The notes beneath the pieces are model-generated. The model saw nothing but the letters and a program-made list of their open reading frames with translations. It was not told where the DNA came from and searched no databases. Position numbers and translations under genes: made by a program. A DNA stretch of 48,559 bases from Lentisphaerota bacterium (GTDB lineage: Bacteria; Verrucomicrobiota; Lentisphaeria; Victivallales; Victivallaceae), in NCBI GenBank assembly GCA_015061525.1, contig SUWK01000013.1, positions 1 to 48,559 on the forward strand. Reading direction: 5' to 3'. This document shows, piece after piece, positions 8,664 to 17,162 of the stretch (position 1 is the first letter of the stretch; each line of letters starts with the position of its first letter).

Positions 8664-8900
8664 TCAGTAGACCAGCGAGAGCATCCGCGCCCGTTTAATG
8701 GCGATGGAAAGCATTTTCTGGTGATCAAGGCAGTTGCCGGTGATACGACGGGGCATGATTTTGCCTTTTTCGGTCTGGAACTTCATCAGCGTTTCAGCAT
8801 CTTTGAAGTCGATGTAGCGGACTTTTGCCTCACAAAAGCGGCAAACCTTGGGTTTCGCAGCCGCGCGACGACGGCCGCCTTGTCTTTTCTGACCCTGCAT
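8664..8900 (-). CDS. rpsR: Small-subunit ribosomal protein bS18
   Basis: 78 residues, family-typical. The CRFC motif (20-23), the YIDFKD segment and the basic [16 protein letters not shown] block identify it. bS18 binds next to bS6 on the 30S platform, consistent with rpsF and ssb lying immediately upstream. ATG at 8900. Confidence 0.96.
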   Translation of the reverse strand: MQGQKRQGGRRRAAAKPKVCRFCEAKVRYIDFKDAETLMKFQTEKGKIMPRRITGNCLDHQKMLSIAIKRARMLSLVY

Positions 8901-8964
8901 GGGAATCCTCTCTTTTCTTTATATTTTGAATACTCGTTGATATTACTTTTCTGACAGTACCGGA

Positions 8965-9507
8965 TCAAAACGGAATATCATCTTCCGGAACGCCGCCGGC
9001 TTCACCGCCGTAGGACGGTTCCGGCATCGGAGGCATATCCATCGGACGACGCGGCGCGGCAGGCTGCTGATAACCGCCAGGCTGCTGATATGAATTGGCA
9101 CCCTGATAATTATTGCCGTTCTGCACCTGATAACCGCTCTGCTGATATCCGCCCTGCTGACCGGTACCATCTTCACGGCGACGGTTCATGAACTGGATAT
9201 TTTCAGCAACCACCCGCAACTTGGTGCGGCGTCCGCCGCCGTTGCGGTCTTCCCAGGAGTCAAGCTGCAAACGCCCCTCGACCATGACCTGGGAACCTTT
9301 GGAAAGATACTGACGGCAATTGCTCGCAGCTTTGCCCCAGACAACCACATCGACGAAACAGGTCTCTTCCTGCTCCTGTCCGTTGCTGATGAAACGCCGG
9401 CTGACCGCCAACCCCAGATCGCAAACGTTCTGACCATTGGCAAATCCGCGCAAATCGGGATCGCGGGTCAGATTTCCCAACAGAAAAACCTTATTCAGCG
9501 AAGCCAT
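8965..9507 (-). CDS. ssb: Single-stranded DNA-binding protein
   Basis: 180 residues. The OB-fold occupies about residues 1-110 (NKVFLLGNLTRDPDLR at the start); a Gln/Gly/Tyr-rich disordered linker follows, and the protein ends in PEDDIPF, the acidic tip that recruits partner proteins. It coats single-stranded DNA at the fork as a tetramer. Its place between rpsF and rpsR is the classic arrangement. ATG at 9507. Confidence 0.97.
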   Translation of the reverse strand: MASLNKVFLLGNLTRDPDLRGFANGQNVCDLGLAVSRRFISNGQEQEETCFVDVVVWGKAASNCRQYLSKGSQVMVEGRLQLDSWEDRNGGGRRTKLRVVAENIQFMNRRREDGTGQQGGYQQSGYQVQNGNNYQGANSYQQPGGYQQPAAPRRPMDMPPMPEPSYGGEAGGVPEDDIPF

Positions 9508-9562
9508 TGTTTATCTCTCCATTGTCCTTGATATTTTTGTACTGCCTGTTGCTCTATGAAAC

Positions 9563-9889
9563 TTACTCGAACCGGAGCGGTTCAGCATTATCCGCGCCTT
9601 CCGGACGATCATAGATGAGCGTCATATTGCGGAGTACCTGCTGGTCGAGGTAATACTTTTCGCGGATGGCGGTCAATTTCGCCGGATCCAGCGTAAAGAT
9701 GAAGTCAAAATAGAGACCCGCACGACGTTTGTCGATTTCATAAGTGAACTGTTTGCGGCCCATTTCAACGGTCTTCTCGATTTCGCCGCCGAGGGATTTG
9801 ATCAGCTCCGCGAAACCGTTGCAGAAAGCAGCACCGTTGTCATCCGTCTTGCGGATGTCCAGAATGAATACAGATTCGTATTTTTTCAA
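9563..9889 (-). CDS. rpsF: Small-subunit ribosomal protein bS6
   Basis: 108 residues. KKYESVFIL at the N-terminus, a QFTYEIDKRRAGLYF strand-turn segment and a C-terminal YDRPEG identify bS6. The start codon is TTG at 9889: no ATG is available nearby, AGAGG lies six bases upstream, and the encoded N-terminus matches the family exactly from residue 2. It forms a dimer with bS18. Only 27 bases separate it from pth, too little for a separate S6:S18 leader RNA. Confidence 0.93.
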   Translation of the reverse strand: MKKYESVFILDIRKTDDNGAAFCNGFAELIKSLGGEIEKTVEMGRKQFTYEIDKRRAGLYFDFIFTLDPAKLTAIREKYYLDQQVLRNMTLIYDRPEGADNAEPLRFE

Positions 9890-9916
9890 AATAAACCTCT
9901 TTTCTTTGATGGCTTT

Positions 9917-10531
9917 TTATTCTTTTTCCGTATCGTTCTTCACTGCGGCATTGAATTTATTCATCGCCGCGCTCATCCCGGCACCGAGAATGGTCAAAAC
10001 CGCCTCGGCTGCCCGGTCAATCGCTGCATTGAAAGTCTTTTCCTCCTCACCTTGAAAACCGCTCAAAACGTAATCAGCGGTCGTCCCGGCTTCCGGTCTG
10101 CCGATCCCGACCCGAACCCGTTTGAAATTCGCACTGCCCAACCCGGCAATGATCGACTTCAAACCATTATGTCCGCCATCGGAACCGCCCTGCCGCAACC
10201 GCAATCTGCCAGGTTCAAGATCCAAATCATCCGAGATCACCACGATCTCCGGAGCTTCGATCCCGAGCCGGCGGCTCAACGGAGCTACGGCGGAACCGCT
10301 GACATTCATATAGGTCAACGGCATTTGCAGCACCAGATTCTTCCCGCGGTACCGACCGGTGAAGACCCGGCTTTCTGCGGTATGGCTCTCGGTGAACCGC
10401 CCTTCCGGAAAACCGGCAAGCAGTCTCTCAATCACCATAAATCCGGCATTATGTCTGGAGTTGGCATATTCCGCCCCGGGATTACCCAATCCCACGATCA
10501 GTTTCACGCTGCATCCAGAATCAGCTGCCAT
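9917..10531 (-). CDS. pth: Peptidyl-tRNA hydrolase
   Basis: 204 residues, the usual length with an N-terminal extension of about eight residues before KLIVGLGNPG. The catalytic histidine is H27 in NSRHNAGF, and the SDDLDLEPG and GGHNGLKSI segments are conserved. It releases tRNA from prematurely dropped peptidyl-tRNA. ATG at 10531 preceded by AAGGA. Next to rplY, a common pairing. Confidence 0.96.
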   Translation of the reverse strand: MAADSGCSVKLIVGLGNPGAEYANSRHNAGFMVIERLLAGFPEGRFTESHTAESRVFTGRYRGKNLVLQMPLTYMNVSGSAVAPLSRRLGIEAPEIVVISDDLDLEPGRLRLRQGGSDGGHNGLKSIIAGLGSANFKRVRVGIGRPEAGTTADYVLSGFQGEEEKTFNAAIDRAAEAVLTILGAGMSAAMNKFNAAVKNDTEKE

Positions 10532-10588
10532 AAGAAAATCCTTTTATAAAACAGCATTGCACCGGAGAAGTTTCTCCGGGAACGGAAC

Positions 10589-11233
10589 TTACTTTTTCGC
10601 CTTCTCCGCAGCGCGGGCTTCGGCTTTTTTCTCATTGATGGCTTCCGGCTCGGCAGCGCCCTCTTCAGAGGCACTGTCTTCAGTCGGCAGAACCACGTGG
10701 AAGACGATCTCTGCAGCATCCAGACCACGCACTTTGACTCCGGCAGGCAGAACCAGATCAGCAACAGTCAAAGAATCACCGACTTTGAGATTGGTGACAT
10801 CAACTTTGATCTGATCAGGCAGAGCATCCGGGGTGCAGCTGACCGGCAGTTCGTGAACTTCCTGCTCCAGCACGCCGCCATGGGAAGCACCATAGCAGTC
10901 ACCGAAAGCATGCAGTTTGACATCAGCATGGATTTCCGCAGCCATGTCAACAGCCATGAAGTCAACGTGGTAGACATAGTTTTTCAGATGGTTGAACTGA
11001 ACTTCCTTGACGATGGCGGGGATCTCTTTACCTTCCAGAACGATGGTATAGAGACTGGCTTTCTTGGCGGAAGCAACCTGCCACTCTTCGGTTTTCAGCA
11101 TAACCGCTACAGATTCTTTGCCGCGGCCGTAAATAACAGCCGGGATGAATCCCGATTTCCGGAGACGGCGGGACGCGTTGTCTCCGAATTCGCTCCGCGG
11201 CTGGGCCGCGATCACATTCTCTGCTTTGCTCAT
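10589..11233 (-). CDS. rplY: Large-subunit ribosomal protein bL25, CTC/TL5 type
   Basis: 214 residues, so the long two-domain form: an N-terminal 5S rRNA-binding domain (residues about 10-95, with RRLRKSGFIPAVIYGRG) and a C-terminal TL5-type beta-domain (about 100-185). The tail is rich in Ala, Glu and Lys. Located between prs and pth, the conserved prs-rplY-pth order of many bacteria. ATG at 11233. Confidence 0.94.
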   Translation of the reverse strand: MSKAENVIAAQPRSEFGDNASRRLRKSGFIPAVIYGRGKESVAVMLKTEEWQVASAKKASLYTIVLEGKEIPAIVKEVQFNHLKNYVYHVDFMAVDMAAEIHADVKLHAFGDCYGASHGGVLEQEVHELPVSCTPDALPDQIKVDVTNLKVGDSLTVADLVLPAGVKVRGLDAAEIVFHVVLPTEDSASEEGAAEPEAINEKKAEARAAEKAKK

Positions 11234-11291
11234 GGATTTCCTTTCGCTTTATTTTTGGAGAATTGTTGTTGTCAATTTATTTTATTAAGAT

Positions 11292-12251
11292 TCAGTGACT
11301 CGTGTAAAACAACGGAGAAACTGATTTACCCTCATGGATACGCTTGATCGCTTCACCGATCAGCGGAGCGACACTGACCACACGGATCTTGCCGTTGAGC
11401 GTGTCGATATTGGGAACCGCATCAGTGGTAATGAGCTGTTCGATTTCCGGAGTATTGAGCAGTTTTTCCTTGCCGATACCGCTCAACAGGCAGTGGGAAA
11501 CTGCCGCGTAGACCCGGGAGGCCCCGTTGGCTTTAAGGATCTTGGCTGCGGCACAAAGCGTTCCGGCGGTACTGGTCATATCATCAGTAATAACACAAAC
11601 CCGGTCTTTCACGTCGCCTACCAGATGGCTGGATGCAACGGTCGTGGCATTGATGCGGCGTTTGCAGACCACCGCGAAACCGGCAGAAAGCATATCGCAG
11701 TACGCCATCGCCATTTTAGTGCTGCCGGAATCCGGAGCGACCACCACACCGTTATCGCCGATAAGTTCTTTCAGATGGGGCACCAGCACCGGACGGGCAT
11801 AGAGGTGATCCACCGGAATGTCAAAAAATCCCTGGATCTGCTGTGCATGAAGATCCATGGTCAATATCCGGTCAGCACCGGCGCAGGTCAGCAGATTTGC
11901 CACCAGTTTGGCAGTGATGGGGACCCGGGGTTTATCTTTGCGATCCTGACGGGCGTAACCGAAATAAGGCAGCACGGCGGTGATCCGGGCAGCACTGGCA
12001 CGCTTGGCTGCGTCGATCATAATGAGCAGCTCCATCAGGTTTTCATTGGAAGGAGTGCAGGTCGGCTGAATGAGAAACGCATCCGCACGACGGACGTTTT
12101 CCTCAAACTGCACAAAGATCTCGCTGTCGGGGAAGTGAGTGATATGCACCTTGCCCAGACTTGCACCGAGATAGTTTGCAATGTTCTGCGAGAGCTCCGG
12201 ATGTCCGCATCCGGAATACAGACAAATGTGTGTTGCTTCTGCCAATTTCAT
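11292..12251 (-). CDS. prs: Ribose-phosphate pyrophosphokinase (PRPP synthetase)
   Basis: 319 residues from the ATG at 12251; an in-frame TTG five codons upstream is less likely because AGGG fits the ATG. It makes PRPP from ribose 5-phosphate and ATP for nucleotide, histidine and tryptophan synthesis. Conserved elements are FPDSEIFVQ, the YARQDRKD loop, DLHAQQIQGFFDIP, VVAPDSGS and the PRPP-binding ITDDMTSTAGT segment, matching class I enzymes. First gene of the long operon, with a strong promoter and a 250-base leader. Confidence 0.96.
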   Translation of the reverse strand: MKLAEATHICLYSGCGHPELSQNIANYLGASLGKVHITHFPDSEIFVQFEENVRRADAFLIQPTCTPSNENLMELLIMIDAAKRASAARITAVLPYFGYARQDRKDKPRVPITAKLVANLLTCAGADRILTMDLHAQQIQGFFDIPVDHLYARPVLVPHLKELIGDNGVVVAPDSGSTKMAMAYCDMLSAGFAVVCKRRINATTVASSHLVGDVKDRVCVITDDMTSTAGTLCAAAKILKANGASRVYAAVSHCLLSGIGKEKLLNTPEIEQLITTDAVPNIDTLNGKIRVVSVAPLIGEAIKRIHEGKSVSPLFYTSH

Positions 12252-12501
12252 TTTTCGCCCTGTCAATTTTTATTTGCATACCGCAGAACCGACAGGTCAC
12301 AGAAACCGGCACTTTGATCTGCAGCAGGACGAACCCTGCAGCAAACCGGCATTTTCAAAGCTGCAACACATTGTTTTACAACATGTTTCTGCTCAGAAAA
12401 ATATTTTTGCCAGCTCCGGAACTTGCGGTTCGGCGGAACGGAAAACCGTAGCCGAGATCCGGATCTCCCCCGGATCAAGATTCCAAAACTATATCAACAA
12501 A
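12252..12501 (-). other. Long structured 5' leader of the prs operon, no gene
   Basis: About 250 bases separate the predicted transcription start from prs. On the RNA strand I see a 9-bp stem with two G-U pairs around an AAA loop (within about 12364-12386), and GCAGGG-UUCG-UCCUGC (12324-12339), a UUCG tetraloop hairpin. The phrase ACCGGCA(C/T)TTT occurs twice as a direct repeat. No known riboswitch or terminator was recognised; short open frames here look spurious. Confidence 0.4.
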
Positions 12502-12507
12502 CAATTT

Positions 12508-12536
12508 AATATATCACCAAAATGCTTATTTGTCAA
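12508..12536 (-). promoter_or_regulatory. Strong sigma-70-type promoter of the prs operon
   Basis: On the minus strand a perfect TTGACA (12531-12536), a 17-base spacer and TATATT (12508-12513). It is one of the best promoter matches in the window and lies only 26 bases after the end of the upstream gcvT-like gene. Confidence 0.75.
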
Positions 12537-12562
12537 GCTGTTATTGACAAAAAGGCTCTATT

Positions 12563-13633
12563 TTACCGCTGAACTTCCCCGATAACAGTTCCGGTAACGC
12601 TTTTTCCAGCGGCAATACACTCAAGCTGCGCACCAACCGGAACCGGACAATCTATATCAAGTGTACAGATCACCTGCGCCGCTCCGGCGACCGGGCAGAA
12701 CGCTCCGCTGGAAACAGTTCCGGCAACACAGCCGCCCGGCAGACTGACCGGAGATCCCGGCAGTGCCGGATGACGGTCAAGTTTCACCACTGCAAGTTTG
12801 CGGGAAATATCCGCTTTCTGCAATCCGGCTTTCCCGGTGAACTCTCTTGTAAAATCAATAAAACGCGCCAATCCGCACTCCTGCGGATACGCTTCCCCGT
12901 GAAGTTCAGATGGCACATCCGGCGTACCGCTCTCAATACGCAAACTTTCCCACGCGGTCATCCCCGCCGGTTCCGCACCGTTGATACGATACAACGCCCC
13001 GTACACTTCCAGTGCAAGTGCCGCACTGCAGCAAATATCAAAACCGCACTCACCGAACCGGTCATGCCGGATAACAATACAACGCAGTTTTTCATCTTCA
13101 TCATCAGATATGGTCTGCATCTGCCACATACCGGCTTCCGGCAATGCTGCCGCTCCGGCTTCCAGCAATATCCCGCCGCTGTTTTTTCCGGCAAGAGTCA
13201 ATACAGCCATCGCCTCGGACAACTCTCTTGTCTGCAGCTCTTTTCCGGTTTTTTCAAGCAGATAAGCGATCTCTTTTTCTGCAGTACCGCGCGGGGTGAT
13301 GAGCATGAAATCTTCCGCCTGCATCCGGCAGAGAGTGAATATCACCGCGAAAGTACCATTTTCGTGCAGCAGTACATTTTCCATCACTCCGCCTGCCGGC
13401 AATGCTGCAGTTGGCAGGGTAAAAAGTTTGTCTAAAATCACCGGAGCATTCTTTCCGGCGATCTGGAATATCCGGCAGCCGGTCATGTCAAATATGGATG
13501 CTCCGCTGCGGGTATGACGGTGTTCAGCCACACTGCCGCCCGGATAAAACAGCGGCAGCTGCCATTTGCCAGCCGGTGCCATTTTGGCATTCAGCTCCTG
13601 ATGGATCTCTGCAAAAAACGTACCCTGCGCCAT
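12563..13633 (-). CDS. GcvT-like aminomethyltransferase-family protein
   Basis: 356 residues from the ATG at 13633 (GGAG eight bases upstream), preferred over a TTG nine codons earlier that would overlap murB-ddl. The fold is that of glycine-cleavage T-protein: EHRHTRSGASIFDMTG near the N-terminus, AWESLRIESGTPDV, FIDFTREFTGKAGLQK and a C-terminal barrel. T-protein moves a methylene group to tetrahydrofolate. The stretch aligned to the catalytic Asp pair (GG-I-DDL in the family) reads NGTFAVIF here, so the key Asp seems missing; no gcvH or gcvP is in the window. It may be a folate-binding relative of other function, such as the YgfZ group, though the YgfZ KGCYTGQE motif is also absent. Confidence 0.7.
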   Translation of the reverse strand: MAQGTFFAEIHQELNAKMAPAGKWQLPLFYPGGSVAEHRHTRSGASIFDMTGCRIFQIAGKNAPVILDKLFTLPTAALPAGGVMENVLLHENGTFAVIFTLCRMQAEDFMLITPRGTAEKEIAYLLEKTGKELQTRELSEAMAVLTLAGKNSGGILLEAGAAALPEAGMWQMQTISDDEDEKLRCIVIRHDRFGECGFDICCSAALALEVYGALYRINGAEPAGMTAWESLRIESGTPDVPSELHGEAYPQECGLARFIDFTREFTGKAGLQKADISRKLAVVKLDRHPALPGSPVSLPGGCVAGTVSSGAFCPVAGAAQVICTLDIDCPVPVGAQLECIAAGKSVTGTVIGEVQR

Positions 13634-13634
13634 T

Positions 13635-15716
13635 TCAATATCTCCGCTGCCGCCGGTCAAACTGGCGGATCAATGCAAATACTGCAAGTAAAATTCCACC
13701 GGCAAACAGTACTGCGGTGGTACTTTTGTTCCACTCATGACGGATAAATCCGGTCAGCACCAGAACCACTCCGGCACAAAATGCGGTAAGGTTGCCGAAG
13801 GTATTGAAAATCATTCCGGGAACTTCCCGGGATCCGTTTTCCGGCAATACAGCTTGAGAAAGCGGAGCTTCTCCAGAACGTTTCATCGCACAGTAGACCA
13901 TCAATGCCGCCATTTTTTCCATCGACATTCCGGCATACCGTGCCGCTTTGGGCACCAGACTGTGATCGGTATTGCCCGGCAGGTTGTTTCCTTCAAGTAC
14001 CCGCGGAACACCGTCGGCATCAACGATAAAATCCACCCGCAGGATATCGCGGCATCCGGCGGCATGATAAAATTTCAACGCATACTCCTTTGCCAGTTTG
14101 ATAACTGCTTCCGGCAGAGAACGCGGCGGTGTGAAATACTGGGTTTCTCCATTATTGTAAACATATTTGGCATCCCAATCGTAAAAATCAGTCGGCGGCA
14201 CGATCTCAATGACTTCAAGAACCTCTGCGTTAAGCACCGGCACTGTGATCTCCGTACCTTTGATAAACTCCTCCACCAACAGTTCATCGGCAAATTTGAA
14301 TTCGTCATCCAAAGCATCTTCCCACTTTTCCATGGAAGATATTTTGACAATCCCCACCGTTGACCCCTCACACGGAGCCTTTACCACCACCGGAAAATGC
14401 AAATGTTCCGGGAACGCCCGGTTCTCCCGGGTGACTATCGCCCACGGCGCAGTCGGCAGGGCAATGCGGTCGAGCATCTTTTTCGTGGCGATCTTATCCA
14501 TCACCAGATTACTGGAGGCGGAACCGGAACCGACAAAACGGATATTGTTGTTTTCCAACATTTTCTGCAATGTGCCATCTTCACCGAATCCACCGTGAAG
14601 CACCGGATAAACCACGTCGCAGGCTCTCATTTCCGGAGTAACTTCGCACACTTTGATATCAGTATTGTCCACTTTGAATCCGGCATTACGCAACGCCCGG
14701 GCAACTGCTTCGCCGCTTTTCAGCGACACTTCACGCTCGCTGCTCGTTCCTCCGCAGAGCAAATTCACTCGGGGTGCCGGCGTATCTTCATGGATCATCA
14801 CATCCAATTTGGCATTGACCGGAATGATCTCTGTCCGCAGATAAAATCCGTACTTGTCACTGACCGCCCGACGGAGGATACGCACCAGCTCCAGATAATC
14901 CGATTCGGCAGCATCCCCCAGATTCATTATGTAATTGGCATGTTTTTCACTGACCACCAGATCGCCGACGCGCAAACCGCGCAAACCACACTGATCGATC
15001 AATTTTCCTGCCGGATCAAGATCGGAAACATTCCGGAACGCGCAACCGGCAGTCCTGCCCACCGGTTCACGGCGGCGGCGGCGGTCGGTTTCCAGACATA
15101 TTTCCTCTTCCTCAAGCACGACATTGCTCTCTTTAAGTTCAAATACCACCCGGGTAATGATAACATCTTCCGGAATACTGCTGCCGCGGTAGAACCAACA
15201 GATATCTTCCCCTCCGGCAAAATATTTTTTACCGTTGGCATGAAAACCGTGAACCTCTCTGACCAGCGTTCCGATCTCCACACCATTGGCTCCGGCATTC
15301 ATCCGCAACGCTCCGCCGACGGTTCCGGGAATACCGGATAAGGGAGCAAGTCCGCCGAGACCGGCTTTGGCACACAGTGCCGCCAGCAGCGGCAGACGGG
15401 CATACGCTCCGCAATGTACATTGCAGCCGTCAATACCGACTTTGGAAAAACTTTTACCACTCAAACGCAATCCGGGAACAGCAAGTTCCTCATCACTGCC
15501 AACCAGATTTGTCCCGGCACCGAAAAGGAAAAATCCGAGATTTTCCTCTTTCAGAATCTTCAGTGTTTCCTGCAGCTGCTCTTCATTTTCCGGCTCGATC
15601 AACACCGGCAGAACAGCCCTGCCCACACCGAGAGATGTCAACTCTTTGTAGGAGAGATTTCCGGATATCTTCAATTCGGGAATGCTCCCGCGCAACAGAT
15701 TGATGACCGGATTCAT
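13635..15716 (-). CDS. MurB-Ddl fusion: UDP-N-acetylenolpyruvoylglucosamine reductase + D-Ala-D-Ala ligase, membrane anchored
   Basis: 693 residues in one uninterrupted frame. Residues 1-303 are MurB: FAD site FLFGAGTN (63-70), PLSGIPGTVGGA (125-136), RTAGCAF (221-227; the proton-donor position is Cys225 where many have Ser), SEKHANYIMN (256-265) and LRTEIIPV with the catalytic Glu (296). Residues about 314-625 are Ddl: GGTSSEREVSL (322-332), LHGGFGEDG, VVVKAPCEGSTVG and EGNNLPGNTDHSL. The C-terminus adds two hydrophobic helices (about 640-660 and 667-687), unusual for either enzyme. The protein would join NADPH reduction of the UDP-GlcNAc enolpyruvate with making the D-Ala-D-Ala end of the stem peptide. 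Starts inside the hisI stop (4-base overlap). Confidence 0.9.
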   Translation of the reverse strand: MNPVINLLRGSIPELKISGNLSYKELTSLGVGRAVLPVLIEPENEEQLQETLKILKEENLGFFLFGAGTNLVGSDEELAVPGLRLSGKSFSKVGIDGCNVHCGAYARLPLLAALCAKAGLGGLAPLSGIPGTVGGALRMNAGANGVEIGTLVREVHGFHANGKKYFAGGEDICWFYRGSSIPEDVIITRVVFELKESNVVLEEEEICLETDRRRRREPVGRTAGCAFRNVSDLDPAGKLIDQCGLRGLRVGDLVVSEKHANYIMNLGDAAESDYLELVRILRRAVSDKYGFYLRTEIIPVNAKLDVMIHEDTPAPRVNLLCGGTSSEREVSLKSGEAVARALRNAGFKVDNTDIKVCEVTPEMRACDVVYPVLHGGFGEDGTLQKMLENNNIRFVGSGSASSNLVMDKIATKKMLDRIALPTAPWAIVTRENRAFPEHLHFPVVVKAPCEGSTVGIVKISSMEKWEDALDDEFKFADELLVEEFIKGTEITVPVLNAEVLEVIEIVPPTDFYDWDAKYVYNNGETQYFTPPRSLPEAVIKLAKEYALKFYHAAGCRDILRVDFIVDADGVPRVLEGNNLPGNTDHSLVPKAARYAGMSMEKMAALMVYCAMKRSGEAPLSQAVLPENGSREVPGMIFNTFGNLTAFCAGVVLVLTGFIRHEWNKSTTAVLFAGGILLAVFALIRQFDRRQRRY

Positions 15717-16096
15717 TTTTTCACCTGATAAACTTTCTCTGCATCAAAAACTGCGCTCTCAACTTCCTGCAGTTCATCTCCGGCAACCGCCCGGTAAAAA
15801 CAACTGCGGTGACCGGTATGACAAGCTCCGGGGCCTGCCTGTTCAACTTTAAATATGACCGTATCCAGATCACAATCTACCAATATGCCGCGGATCTTCT
15901 GCAGATGACCGCTGGATTCACCCTTTTTCCACAACGCTTTGCGGCTGCGTGAATAGTACGTTGCATAACCGGAACGTAAAGTTTCCTCCCATGATTCCGG
16001 GGAAATATACGCCAGCATCAATACTTCATTGCTCTGCCAATCCTGCGCGACGGCAGGTATCAGACCACCGCTCTTTTCAAAATCCAGCTGCACCAT
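15713..16096 (-). CDS. hisI: Phosphoribosyl-AMP cyclohydrolase
   Basis: 127 residues, the monofunctional length without a HisE domain. It opens the purine ring of phosphoribosyl-AMP in the third step of histidine synthesis. The metal and substrate motifs are DCDLDTVIF and GACHTGHRSCFYR. It stands apart from other his genes, between rpe and murB-ddl, overlapping the latter by four bases. ATG at 16096 with GGAG upstream. Confidence 0.95.
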   Translation of the reverse strand: MVQLDFEKSGGLIPAVAQDWQSNEVLMLAYISPESWEETLRSGYATYYSRSRKALWKKGESSGHLQKIRGILVDCDLDTVIFKVEQAGPGACHTGHRSCFYRAVAGDELQEVESAVFDAEKVYQVKK

Positions 16097-16119
16097 GGTA
16101 CATTCTCCGTCAACTGCAC

Positions 16120-16827
16120 TTACAGGGCACTGTCATATTTATCCTGCGCATCATGCAGGATTTTGACACCGGCATTCATTCCGGCCGGGTGACGGAAGAC
16201 CGACGTTCCGGCGACCAGCACATTGGCACCATTGCTGACGACCAGATCGACATTCTTTTCACCGATACCGCCGTCGACCTCGATGTGACACTTCAAACCG
16301 CGCCGGATGATCTCCTTGCGGAATGCCGCGATCTTCGGCAGCTGATCCGCCATAAAGCTCTGACCGCCGAAACCGGGTTCCACCGTCATCACCAGTACCA
16401 TTTCCAACTGGTCAAGATAGGGGAAAAGTGCCTCGGCAGGAGTTCCGGGCCGCAAAGACATTCCGGCAGTACAGCCGTGACTGTGGATGCACTCGATCGT
16501 CTGCTGCGGATCATCGGAACTTTCCACATGGAACGTAATGTGATCTGCACCGGCTTTGACAAATGCCGGCGTGTAAAAAAGCGGACGGTCGATCATCAAA
16601 TGCACGTCAAAAATCGCATTATTCTTCTTGCGCAAAGATGTTATCACCGGCACGCCGAAAGAGATATTCGGAACCATCTTGCCATCCATCACATCCAGAT
16701 GCAGCATTTCCGCACCGGCTTTGACTACCTCGTCACACTCTCTGCCCAACTCACAGAAATCCGCCGCCAGAATTGACGGTGAAACCAAAATCTGACTCTG
16801 TGAAAATTTTCTGATATCCTGCGGCAT
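16120..16827 (-). CDS. rpe: Ribulose-phosphate 3-epimerase
   Basis: 235 residues. TIM barrel with SPSILAADF (16-24), HLDVMDG, VMTVEPGFGGQSFM and EVDGGI, containing the metal-binding His and Asp pairs of the family. It interconverts ribulose 5-phosphate and xylulose 5-phosphate. AAAGGGAG precedes the ATG at 16827. The MITE-like repeat ends about 40 bases upstream, so any promoter must lie in or next to the repeat. First gene of rpe-hisI-murB/ddl-gcvT-like. Confidence 0.95.
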   Translation of the reverse strand: MPQDIRKFSQSQILVSPSILAADFCELGRECDEVVKAGAEMLHLDVMDGKMVPNISFGVPVITSLRKKNNAIFDVHLMIDRPLFYTPAFVKAGADHITFHVESSDDPQQTIECIHSHGCTAGMSLRPGTPAEALFPYLDQLEMVLVMTVEPGFGGQSFMADQLPKIAAFRKEIIRRGLKCHIEVDGGIGEKNVDLVVSNGANVLVAGTSVFRHPAGMNAGVKILHDAQDKYDSAL

Positions 16828-16870
16828 AATTACAACTCCCTTTCGCTTGCTGTTTATATTTTGTTGTTAT

Positions 16871-17138
16871 CCTGAATTTTGTGAAAAATCTAACCTGCGG
16901 TGGCACCTTGCGGGTAATCTCGCGCCTTGCTCCTGCGCCGGAGCAGTCGAGTACATAGTACACTCCTGCACCGTACTCGTCGCAAAACACGACCTTCCTC
17001 CGCAATCCATCCACCGGTTGGATCAAACCCGTACCGGCTTGGTTGACAAATCACAACTTATGTGATACGTTTTATACACTGATAGAAATGTTTGTTTATA
17101 ACCTCATGCTTCCGTTTCACAAAATTTGGGACATTACC
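16871..17138 (-). repeat. MITE-like repeat, right copy (inverted)
   Basis: About 268 bp, the reverse complement of the copy at 1464-1754 with the core nearly identical. Its ends carry CCTGAATTTTGTGAAA (inner, 16871-16886) and, on the other strand, CCCAAATTTTGTGAAA (outer), so terminal inverted repeats are clear here. It lacks the 32 bases found in the left copy. A 92-codon open frame runs through it from within rpe, but the indel shifts the frame between copies, so I treat it as non-coding. It explains the 16828-17162 gene-free stretch. Confidence 0.85.
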
Positions 17139-17162
17139 TGTATTTTTATCTGATATTTCAAT

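Noticed and set aside
9890-9916. S6:S18 leader RNA upstream of rpsF
   Set aside because: The gap to pth is only 27 bases, too short for that motif.
12252-12266. TTG start five codons upstream for prs
   Set aside because: The ATG at 12251 has AGGG at better spacing and gives the family-typical N-terminus.
12263-12478. Small minus-strand frame in the prs leader
   Set aside because: No convincing SD or family; composition and hairpins fit an untranslated leader better.
16751-17026. Minus-strand open frame across the right MITE-like repeat and rpe start
   Set aside because: It overlaps rpe in another frame, and a 32-base indel shifts the frame between the two repeat copies upstream of the shared core; treated as non-coding repeat.
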